Made by a program: the position numbers and the translations under genes
Part shown: positions 16,238 to 22,874 of the stretch, piece by piece
Layout: each line of letters starts with the position of its first letter
How positions within the stretch are numbered: position 1 is the stretch's first letter
Origin: DATLYF01 sp035575095
GTDB taxonomy: Bacteria; Pseudomonadota; Gammaproteobacteria; Competibacterales; Competibacteraceae
Direction: 5' to 3'
Assembly: GCA_035575095.1 (NCBI GenBank)
Contig: DATLYF010000091.1
Location: 1 to 25,195 of the forward strand
DNA length: 25,195 bases
The notes under the pieces: generated by a model
Databases searched by the model: none
The model's input: only the letters and a program-made list of their open reading frames with translations
What the model was told of the DNA's origin: nothing

Positions 16238-16608
16238 TCGCCGCTACCCGCTGGCTGACCCTGCTGGGCTATTTCGGTCTGCTCGGACTGCTCAGCGCCG
16301 ATCACACCCTGTTCGCCACCCCCGGCCGGCCGGTGGCGCTGCTGCTATTGCTGCAGGTAGGCCCCCTGCTCTTTCCCCTGCGCGGACTGCTGCACGGCCG
16401 ACCCTACACCCATGCCTGGACCAGCTTCCTCGCCCTCTACTACTTCGTGCTGGCGGTGGACGGCATCGCCGCCGGCCGCCAGCCGGCTGCTCTGCCCTGG
16501 CTGGAACTGGGGCTGAGCATGCTGCTGTTCGGCGCCTGCGTGCTCTACGCCCGCCTGGAGGGACGCCGGCAACGGCTTGCACACACCAGCGCCGAGCCGC
16601 TGCCCTGA
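16234..16608 (+). CDS. DUF2069 membrane protein
   Basis: A 124-residue inner-membrane protein with four hydrophobic segments (about 5-24, 31-49, 61-78 and 87-105). The pattern HAWTSFLALYYFVLAVDG matches DUF2069. Function is unknown. It often follows wrbA in gammaproteobacteria, as I recall from Pseudomonas. The ATG overlaps the wrbA stop, so it is co-translated. The C-terminus is short and basic, and probably cytosolic. Confidence 0.85.
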   Translation: MIAATRWLTLLGYFGLLGLLSADHTLFATPGRPVALLLLLQVGPLLFPLRGLLHGRPYTHAWTSFLALYYFVLAVDGIAAGRQPAALPWLELGLSMLLFGACVLYARLEGRRQRLAHTSAEPLP

Positions 16609-16612
16609 TCCG

Positions 16613-17689
16613 TCACTCGGCGCCGTTCTCGCCGCCGGCGTGGTAGTAGACGCTCTGTAGATAGCGTTGGTGGCTGTAGCGCAGCAGCACCATGATCACC
16701 GCTGCCGCCGGCAAGGCTAGCAGGATGCCGAAGAAACCGAACAGATAGCCGCCGGCCAGCAGGGCGAACATCACCGCCACCGGATGCAGACCGATGCGGT
16801 CCCCCACCAGCAGCGGCGTCAGCACCATGCCCTCCAGGAGCTGACCGGCGCTGAACACCAGCAGCACCTGAAGCAGATGGACCAAGTCCTGGAACTGGAA
16901 CAGCGCCGCCAGCCCGGCGCTGAGCACCCCGGTGATCACGCCGAGGTAGGGCACGAAGCTGACCAACCCGGCCAGCATGCCGATGAGCAGGGCGAACTCC
17001 AGCCCGACCAGCGCCAGGCCGATGGAGTAGACCGTGCCCAGCGCCACCATCACCAGCAACTGGCCGCGGATGAACTGCCCCAGGATCTCGTCCGATTCGT
17101 GCACCAGCCGGCTCACCACCGGCTCGATGCGCCGCGGTAGCAGGTCGCGGATATGGCCCACCAGCACGTCCCAGTCGCGCAGCAGATAGAAGGTGATGAC
17201 CGGGATCAGCAACAGGTTGGCCAGCCAGCCCAGCAGCACGGCTCCGGAATGGGTCACGGCCGCCGCCAGCTCCACCGCCAGTCCGCCGATCCGGCTCAGC
17301 GATTGCATGAGCTGCTCGCGCAGCGCGCTCAGGTCGAAATAGGCCGGATCCAGGTCCAGGTAGCGCTGCAACCAGGGGGCGAGGTGCTGATGCAACCAAT
17401 CGAGGATGGCCGGCAGTTGCTGCAGCAAGCTGCCGAATTGCTGGACCAGCAAAGGGATGACGATGAGCAGGGTGAGCAACGACAGCACGATGATCAGCAG
17501 GAACACCGTGAGCACGGAGAACGTCCGGGAGAAGCCGTGGACCTGCATGCGGTCCACCAGCGGATCGCCCAGATAGGCCAGCAGGGCGGCGAACAGAAAC
17601 GGCGTCAGCACCGGCGCCAACAAATACAGCAGGGTGAAGAACAGGCCGGCCAGCACCAGCCAGAACCACATCTGGCTATCTCTCGTCAT
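16613..17689 (-). CDS. AI-2E family transporter (PerM-like)
   Basis: A 358-residue polytopic membrane protein of the AI-2 exporter/PerM family. It has paired N-terminal spans (about 8-40 and 60-85), a soluble helical segment with the PAILDWLHQHLAPWLQRYL stretch, and a C-terminal bundle with SFVPYLGVITG and LTPLLVGDRIGLHPV, both family signatures. Members export AI-2 or act as Na/H antiporters, and the substrate cannot be told from sequence. The ATG at 17689 has GGAGG plus GGGAG upstream, and it overlaps the previous gene by 14 nt, so the pair is one operon. PerM-like genes commonly sit beside purM in gammaproteobacteria. Confidence 0.92.
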   Translation of the reverse strand: MTRDSQMWFWLVLAGLFFTLLYLLAPVLTPFLFAALLAYLGDPLVDRMQVHGFSRTFSVLTVFLLIIVLSLLTLLIVIPLLVQQFGSLLQQLPAILDWLHQHLAPWLQRYLDLDPAYFDLSALREQLMQSLSRIGGLAVELAAAVTHSGAVLLGWLANLLLIPVITFYLLRDWDVLVGHIRDLLPRRIEPVVSRLVHESDEILGQFIRGQLLVMVALGTVYSIGLALVGLEFALLIGMLAGLVSFVPYLGVITGVLSAGLAALFQFQDLVHLLQVLLVFSAGQLLEGMVLTPLLVGDRIGLHPVAVMFALLAGGYLFGFFGILLALPAAAVIMVLLRYSHQRYLQSVYYHAGGENGAE

Positions 17690-18260
17690 GGCGCTCCCTT
17701 CCTCCAGCGATGATCAGCGCCCGGCGCCCCCACAGGATCACGTAGGCCGCACCGCTCCACACCAGGGTGACGGCGGTGGCCAGTTCCAGGGCCACACGCA
17801 GGGCCGGCGGCAGCGGCAGCAGGGCGTGGTGCACCAGCACCGACAACACCAGCAGCATCTGCAACAGGGTGTTGCACTTGCTGATGAGCAGCGGCTGCGC
17901 CTGCAGCGGTGCGATCAGCAGATGATAGGCCAGCGCCCCGCCCATGATCAGCAGGTCGCGCCCCAGGGCCAGCAGTACCAGCCACCAGGGCAGTTCGCCG
18001 AGCCAGCCCAGCACCAAGAACAGCCCTATCAGCAGCAGCTTGTCGGCGAGCGGATCGAGGATGCCGCCGAGACGGCTGCTCCAGCCATAGCGGCGTGCCA
18101 GGAAGCCGTCCAGGCCGTCGGAGAGCGCGGCCACGACGACCAGGGCGAGGGTGGCGTCGTAGCGCTGCCGGAGCAGCAGCCACAGGCTCGGCACGACCAG
18201 CAGGATGCGCAGCAGACTGATGAGATTGGGCAGATGGCGGGGTTCCAAGTAGGGCACCAC
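17676..18260 (-). CDS. CDP-alcohol phosphatidyltransferase family protein
   Basis: A 194-residue membrane protein with the complete CDP-alcohol phosphotransferase signature DGx2ARx8Gx3Dx3D (DGFLAR through PLAD), which binds the CDP-lipid and two metal ions. Size and hydrophobic pattern suit a PgsA-like glycerophosphate transferase. The neighbours (AI-2E, purM) suggest it is the purM-linked paralogue rather than the housekeeping pgsA, so I give no symbol. It is a second enzyme of this superfamily in the window besides pssA, but from a different branch. The start is GTG at 18260 (the next codon is also GTG). It is divergent from purM across 153 nt. Confidence 0.88.
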   Translation of the reverse strand: MVPYLEPRHLPNLISLLRILLVVPSLWLLLRQRYDATLALVVVAALSDGLDGFLARRYGWSSRLGGILDPLADKLLLIGLFLVLGWLGELPWWLVLLALGRDLLIMGGALAYHLLIAPLQAQPLLISKCNTLLQMLLVLSVLVHHALLPLPPALRVALELATAVTLVWSGAAYVILWGRRALIIAGGRERHDER

Positions 18261-18413
18261 GGGCTGGGGCAGGACGGCGCTCCCGCTGTCGGCACGACCG
18301 TGTGCGACGGATTATCGGGTGGCGCAAGCGGTTGTGTAAAATAGCACAGGATCGAGTGCCGGGCAGCCAAGCGCTCGCCCGGCCCCAGCCGTCAACCCGT
18401 ACAAGAGATCCGC
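18261..18413. promoter_or_regulatory. Divergent intergenic region between the phosphatidyltransferase gene and purM
   Basis: This 153-nt gap must hold promoters for both directions. A TAAAAT at 18337-18342 is a good -10 candidate for purM, about 70 nt before its start. No convincing -35 lies 16-18 nt upstream, and I find no clear PurR-type operator (ACGCAAACGTTTGCGT-like). Confidence 0.35.
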
Positions 18414-19457
18414 GTGAACGAACAGCACTCTCTGAGCTATCGCGACGCCGGCGTCGACATCGATGCCGGCAATGCCCTGGTAGAACGCATCAAGCCCCAT
18501 GCCAAGCGCACCCTGCGTCCCGGCGTGCTGGGCGGCCTGGGTGGTTTCGGCGCACTGTTCGAGCTGCCCCTAGAGCGCTACCGCCAGCCGGTGCTGGTAT
18601 CCGGCACCGACGGCGTCGGCACCAAGCTCAAACTGGCCATGGAGCTGGGCAAGCATGAGACCATCGGCATCGATCTGGTGGCTATGTGCGTCAACGACAT
18701 CGTCGTCACCGGTGCCGAACCGCTGTTCTTCCTCGACTACTACGCCACCGGCAGGCTCGACGTGGACAGCGCCGCCAGCGTCATCGCCGGCATCGCCCGC
18801 GGCTGCGAACTGGCCGGGGCGGCCCTGGTGGGCGGCGAGACCGCCGAGATGCCTGGCATGTACCAGGGCTCGGACTACGACCTGGCCGGTTTCTGCGTCG
18901 GCGTGGTGGAGAAGAGCAGGATCATCGACGGCAGTACGGTACGTCCGGGTGACGTACTGCTGGGCCTGGCCTCTAGCGGGCCTCACTCCAACGGCTACTC
19001 GCTGATCCGCAAGATCGTCGCACAGAGCGGCGCACGCCTGGAGCAGCCCTTCGCCGAGGGGCGCAGTTTGGGCGAGGTGCTGCTGGAACCCACCCGTATC
19101 TACGTCAAGCCCCTGCTCCGGTTGATCGACACTGTCCAGGTCAAGGCCCTGGCCCATATCACCGGCGGCGGCCTCACCGAGAACATCCCGCGGGTGCTGC
19201 CGGCTGGCACCATCGCCCGCATCGACGCCACGAGCTGGACACGCCCGGCCGTCTTCGACTGGCTGCAGACCCAGGGCGGCGTGGCCGAGGCGGAGATGGC
19301 GCGCACCTTCAACTGCGGTGTGGGCATGGTGGTGTGCGTGCCCGCCGCAGACGCGGAAAGCGCCCTGGCCTGCCTGCGCGAGGCCGGCGAGACGGCCTGG
19401 CGCCTGGGTGAGATCGGCGCTGGTGAGGGTTCTGCGCACGTGGAGATCGTGCGGTGA
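18414..19457 (+). CDS. purM: Phosphoribosylformylglycinamidine cyclo-ligase (AIR synthetase)
   Basis: Fifth step of purine synthesis: ATP-dependent ring closure of FGAM to AIR. It has 347 residues, the usual length. Family motifs are visible in order: SYRDAGVDIDAGNALVERIK near the N-terminus, GTDGVGTKLKLA (nucleotide binding), GGETAEMPGMY and the C-terminal HITGGGLTENIPRVLP. The start is GTG at 18414, with a weak AAGAGAT upstream. Its stop overlaps the purN start (GTGA, 19454-19457). Confidence 0.97.
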   Translation: MNEQHSLSYRDAGVDIDAGNALVERIKPHAKRTLRPGVLGGLGGFGALFELPLERYRQPVLVSGTDGVGTKLKLAMELGKHETIGIDLVAMCVNDIVVTGAEPLFFLDYYATGRLDVDSAASVIAGIARGCELAGAALVGGETAEMPGMYQGSDYDLAGFCVGVVEKSRIIDGSTVRPGDVLLGLASSGPHSNGYSLIRKIVAQSGARLEQPFAEGRSLGEVLLEPTRIYVKPLLRLIDTVQVKALAHITGGGLTENIPRVLPAGTIARIDATSWTRPAVFDWLQTQGGVAEAEMARTFNCGVGMVVCVPAADAESALACLREAGETAWRLGEIGAGEGSAHVEIVR

Positions 19458-20113
19458 GTGCCGCCCGCCGTCCGCGCGTGGTGGTGTTGATCTCCGGCCG
19501 TGGCAGCAATCTGCAGGCGATCATTGACGGCGTCCGCGACGGCAGCCTGCCGGTAGAGCTCGCCGCGGTGATCAGCAATCGCCCCGGGGCCGCCGGACTG
19601 GAACGCGCCCGCGCGGCCGGCATCCCTGCCTTCACCCTGGACCACAAGAACTTCCTCGACCGGGCGAGCTTCGATGCGGCACTGCGCGAGCTGATCGACG
19701 CCCAGCGCCCCGACTACGTGCTCCTGGCCGGCTTCATGCGCATCCTCAGTGACGCCTTCGTCGAACATTACCGCGGGCGCATGCTCAACATCCATCCGTC
19801 GCTGCTGCCCGCCTACCGCGGCGTCGACACTCACGCCCGGGCACTGGCCGCCGGCGAGCGCTGGCACGGCGCCAGCGTGCACTTCGTCACCCCAGAGCTG
19901 GACGGCGGCCCGGTGATCCTGCAGGCGCGGGTGCCGGTGCTGCCGGGCGACGATGCCGACACCCTGGCGGCGCGGGTGCTGGAGCAGGAACACCGCATCT
20001 ACCCGCTGGCGCTGCGCTGGCTGGCCAGGGGACGGGTGCGCCTGGAGGGCGACACCGTGCTGCTGGACGGCCAGCCGCTGAGCCGCCCGCTGCTGCTGGA
20101 AGAACTGCAATGA
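19454..20113 (+). CDS. purN: Phosphoribosylglycinamide formyltransferase
   Basis: Third step of purine synthesis: transfers formyl from 10-formyl-THF to GAR. It has 219 residues. The phosphate-binding loop is SGRGSNLQAI. The catalytic triad is visible as Asn112, His114 (MLNIHPSLLPAYRG) and Asp150 (ELDGG), each six places later than in the E. coli enzyme (106, 108, 144). The start is GTG at 19454, overlapping the purM stop, a classic purMN pair. Confidence 0.97.
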   Translation: MSAARRPRVVVLISGRGSNLQAIIDGVRDGSLPVELAAVISNRPGAAGLERARAAGIPAFTLDHKNFLDRASFDAALRELIDAQRPDYVLLAGFMRILSDAFVEHYRGRMLNIHPSLLPAYRGVDTHARALAAGERWHGASVHFVTPELDGGPVILQARVPVLPGDDADTLAARVLEQEHRIYPLALRWLARGRVRLEGDTVLLDGQPLSRPLLLEELQ

Positions 20114-20126
20114 CGAGGTGCCGCCC

Positions 20127-20858
20127 ATGACCCTGCGCACCCTGCACGCCCTGGGCCTGACCGCCTTGCTCACCCTGCTGCCGCTGTTCGGCGCCGGTGC
20201 CGATGACCTCGCGGTGGCCCCTTTCGAGGCCCGCTATACCGTCTACGGCCAGGGCATCCCCCTGGGCGAAGGCAGCATCACCCTGGAGAACCTGGGCCAG
20301 GGGCGCTACCGCATGCGCGCCACGGTACATCCCACCGGGCTGGCGGCGATGCTGATCTCCGACCGCATCGATGAGAGCGTCGAGGGACGCTGCCAGGACG
20401 GACGGGTGCTGCCCCAGCTGTATCGGCAGCAGCGCAGCGGCGGCAAGCGCTCCCACGACATCCGCACCGTCTTCGACTGGAGTCAGGGGCGGGTGCAGAC
20501 CAGCGTCAACCAGCAGCAGGCCTCCCTGCGCTTGCCCGTCGGCGCGGTCGACCCGCTCAGCCTGCATCTCAAGGTCATGACCGACCTCAAGCGCAGCGTG
20601 CTGGCCGCGCAGTATACCTTCCTCGACGAGAGCGAACTCAAGACCTACCAGGTACAGCGGCAGGGCGAGGAACTGCTCAAGACCCCGTTGGGCACTTTGC
20701 GTACCGTGCGGGTCAAGCAGCAGAAGCCTGACAGCACCCGCATCACCACGCTGTGGTTCGCCCCGGAACTCGACTACCTGCCGGTGCAGATCGCCCAGGA
20801 AAAGAAAGGTAAGGAAGTGCTGCGCATGCTGATTCAGGACGTCAAGATCAGGGACTGA
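20127..20858 (+). CDS. DUF3108-family exported protein
   Basis: A 243-residue predicted periplasmic protein of unknown function. It has a signal peptide with cleavage near AGA (residue 25). The mature part begins AVAPFEARYTVYGQGIPLGEGSI, the start of DUF3108. Later blocks (DESVEGRCQDGRVLPQLYRQQRSGG; VDPLSLHLKVM; TRITTLWFAPELDYLPVQI) also match that family's beta-rich pattern. The ATG at 20127 is preferred over GTG at 20118 because GAGGTG sits 6 nt upstream of it. It follows purN by 13 nt, so it is likely co-transcribed with it; I recall a purN-DUF3108 neighbourhood in Pseudomonas too. Confidence 0.82.
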   Translation: MTLRTLHALGLTALLTLLPLFGAGADDLAVAPFEARYTVYGQGIPLGEGSITLENLGQGRYRMRATVHPTGLAAMLISDRIDESVEGRCQDGRVLPQLYRQQRSGGKRSHDIRTVFDWSQGRVQTSVNQQQASLRLPVGAVDPLSLHLKVMTDLKRSVLAAQYTFLDESELKTYQVQRQGEELLKTPLGTLRTVRVKQQKPDSTRITTLWFAPELDYLPVQIAQEKKGKEVLRMLIQDVKIRD

Positions 20859-20863
20859 TCCTT

Positions 20864-20880
20864 ACCACCGGCCCGGTGGT
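20864..20880 (+). terminator. Candidate terminator after the DUF3108 gene
   Basis: A 7-bp perfect stem (accaccg / cggtggt) with a 3-nt loop begins 5 nt after the stop and is followed by TTCACCCTT. The T-run is short, so termination may be partial, but the position is apt: it would end the purM-purN-DUF3108 transcript. Confidence 0.45.
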
Positions 20881-20979
20881 TTCACCCTTGTCCGCCGAGT
20901 GCTCCACCGCACCGAGCGGCGCACAGCGGGTAGCCGCGCCATCCTCAGCTCTCATACGACCAAAACAGGGAGATAGATT

Positions 20980-22620
20980 GTGAAAACTTCGCATCAGCGC
21001 ATGGATTACCGGCGCCTGCTGCTGGCCGCCGCGCTAGGCCTCGGCAGCGCCCAGGCGATGGCCGTGGACTGTCCGCCCAGCAACATCCCCAGTGCCGCAT
21101 GCCGGCAGCAGCGGCTGGCCAGCGCCAACGCCGAAGAGCAGCAGGTCTACGCCATCGTCGACCGCCTCCTCGCCTATCTCAGGCCGCCCGCGGGCGGCGA
21201 AGGCGGCTTCGAGCTCAACCGCAACTACGCCCTGAGCAAGAACGGCAACCGCTACCAGGCCAGCTTCCTCGAGGCCGCCTTCGTCGCCGACAAGACCCGG
21301 GTCGAGTTCGGGCCGCTGCTGTTCGACGTGCAGCCCCTGGCCGGCGGCCGCGCCAGCGTGAGTCTGAAGATCGGCAACGCCGTGGTGTTCAAGGAGGACG
21401 GCAAGGAAGCCGCCAGGCTCGCCATCGGCGAGCAGGACACCCAGGCGGTATGGGACGACAAGTTGGAGAACTTCGCCCAAGGCGACTGGCGGCTGGGCAA
21501 GCTCAGCCTGGAACTGGTCGCCGATCCCTCCACCAAGCTGACCCTGTCCGAGGTGAAGCTGACCCAGGCCATGAGCCGCGCTGCCGACGACACCTGGAAG
21601 CAGGATTCCAGCCTTGCGGCGAGCGGCCTCGGCGGGCAGATCGGCGGCCTGCCGCTGAGCCTGGCCAGAGTGGACGGCAGCTTTAACCTGGCCGGACAGA
21701 ACTATAGGAAGTTCCTGGAGCTGAGTCAGTATCTGTCCAGCCCCGAGTTCCAGGCCAAGTTGCAGACCCTGGAGAAGACCGCCCCGGCGCAGCAGGAGCA
21801 GACCACCCAGGAGGTCATGGCCAAGATGGCCGAGCTCTACCAGCTCTTCGGCCGCTTCGACTCGCGCCTGAGCGCCAGCGACCTGGTGCTGGGTGATACT
21901 AAGCAACCCATGGCCAGGCTCGCTCGGCTCAACCTCATCAGCAGGTTCGACGACCAACAGGGCAAAGGCTCGCAACTGGGCTATACCATGGAGATGCAGG
22001 GCCTGCAGACCCAGGCGCCCGGCATCCCCGCCAACCTGCTGCCCAACAGCGCCCGCTTCGAGCTCGGCGTGACCGACATCCCCGCCAACATCATCAGCCG
22101 CATCATAGCGCTGAGCGGGCAGGCGGCCGGCAAGAGCGAGGAGGAGAGCCAGGCGCTCATGACCCAGGAGCTGATGGCTCTGCTCGCCACCAGCAAGCTC
22201 GGCGTGTACATCAAAGACAGCCACATCACCGCCCAGGACGCCCGGCTGACCCTCGATGCCCAGGCCCAGGTGGACAGCCAGGCCGCCATGGGCGGCACCG
22301 GCGAGCTGAAGATGCGCATCGAGGGCTTGCAGAAGGTCATCGACGGCCTGGGCGAGATGGCCAAGGAGCAAGGCACGGCGCAGACCATCGCCATGCTCAT
22401 GATGTTCTCCAGCCGCTCCGAGGAGAACGGCAAGGTGGTGGACAGCTATGACCTCAAGCTCGGCAAGGACGGCCAGATCACTCTCAACGGCAAGGACATG
22501 AGCGCTCTGTTCGCCGCACAGCCAGGTGAGGAGGAGACCCTGGAGGGCGCGGAAGCCGTCGAGGGCGAGCAACCCGAAACCACCGAAGGCCAGGACAGCC
22601 CGCCGCAGACGGCCGAGTAA
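20980..22620 (+). CDS. Large exported protein, possibly DUF945/YdgA-like
   Basis: A 546-residue predicted periplasmic protein. A signal peptide (RRLLLAAALGLGSAQAMA) ends near residue 28. The mature N-terminus holds the protein's only two cysteines (CPPSNIPSAAC), which could form a disulfide. The body is long and repetitive in style, with beta-strand-like stretches, and the end of the folded part (VDSYDLKLGKDGQITLNG) resembles the closing strand of DUF945. About 30 residues at the C-terminus are acidic and disordered (EEETLEGAEAVEGEQPE). DUF945 proteins are near 500 residues, so the size agrees. Function is unknown and the assignment is tentative. The start is GTG at 20980 with AGGGAGA upstream. 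Confidence 0.72.
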   Translation: MKTSHQRMDYRRLLLAAALGLGSAQAMAVDCPPSNIPSAACRQQRLASANAEEQQVYAIVDRLLAYLRPPAGGEGGFELNRNYALSKNGNRYQASFLEAAFVADKTRVEFGPLLFDVQPLAGGRASVSLKIGNAVVFKEDGKEAARLAIGEQDTQAVWDDKLENFAQGDWRLGKLSLELVADPSTKLTLSEVKLTQAMSRAADDTWKQDSSLAASGLGGQIGGLPLSLARVDGSFNLAGQNYRKFLELSQYLSSPEFQAKLQTLEKTAPAQQEQTTQEVMAKMAELYQLFGRFDSRLSASDLVLGDTKQPMARLARLNLISRFDDQQGKGSQLGYTMEMQGLQTQAPGIPANLLPNSARFELGVTDIPANIISRIIALSGQAAGKSEEESQALMTQELMALLATSKLGVYIKDSHITAQDARLTLDAQAQVDSQAAMGGTGELKMRIEGLQKVIDGLGEMAKEQGTAQTIAMLMMFSSRSEENGKVVDSYDLKLGKDGQITLNGKDMSALFAAQPGEEETLEGAEAVEGEQPETTEGQDSPPQTAE

Positions 22621-22793
22621 TGCCAGGTTCGATCGCTCGATCCGCGTAGGTACGTGGGTACGGGGCGTAGGTGCGGCGAGGGTGTGCGGCGCAGTGGCCT
22701 CGACGCCGGGTGGAGGCAGCAGCCGCAACCCGGCGCCGTGGCCGCAAGCGAGTCAGGGAGAGACGAGCGCCGCGTGAACGCAGACGAATACTC

Positions 22794-22812
22794 CCGCCCC
22801 GTACCGGGGCGG
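22794..22812. repeat. 8-bp inverted repeat
   Basis: A perfect stem (ccgccccg / cggggcgg) around a 3-nt loop, midway between convergent genes. It may help end transcription from either side; no T-run accompanies it. Confidence 0.5.
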
Positions 22813-22842
22813 TATCGTGCCACCTCGTATGAGGCCGCAGTG

Positions 22843-22868
22843 CCCCTCCCCCGCTCACGGGGGAGGGG
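22843..22868. repeat. GC hairpin repeat after the pyruvate carboxylase gene
   Basis: A perfect 10-bp inverted repeat (cccctccccc / gggggagggg) with a 6-nt loop, 6 nt from the stop of the minus-strand gene. It shares arm composition, the trailing GTATG and its place just 3' of a minus-strand gene with the hairpin at 3858-3880. Probably the same dispersed palindrome family. Confidence 0.7.
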
Positions 22869-22874
22869 TATGTT

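Larger units (their letters stand above)
22621..22874. other. Convergent intergenic region with hairpins
   Basis: No gene is recognised in these 254 nt between two convergent genes. The sequence is GC-rich, with two copies of gcgtaggt (22644-22651 and 22665-22672), an 8-bp inverted repeat (22794-22812) and the hairpin repeat at 22843-22868. No T-tract follows any of them, so termination here probably needs Rho or uses the GC hairpins alone. Confidence 0.5.

Noticed and set aside
21034..22728. 564-codon minus-strand ORF opposite the large exported protein gene
   Set aside because: Composition (Leu, Gly, His, Gln, Ala) is that of an antisense frame; the plus frame has a signal peptide and ribosome-binding site.
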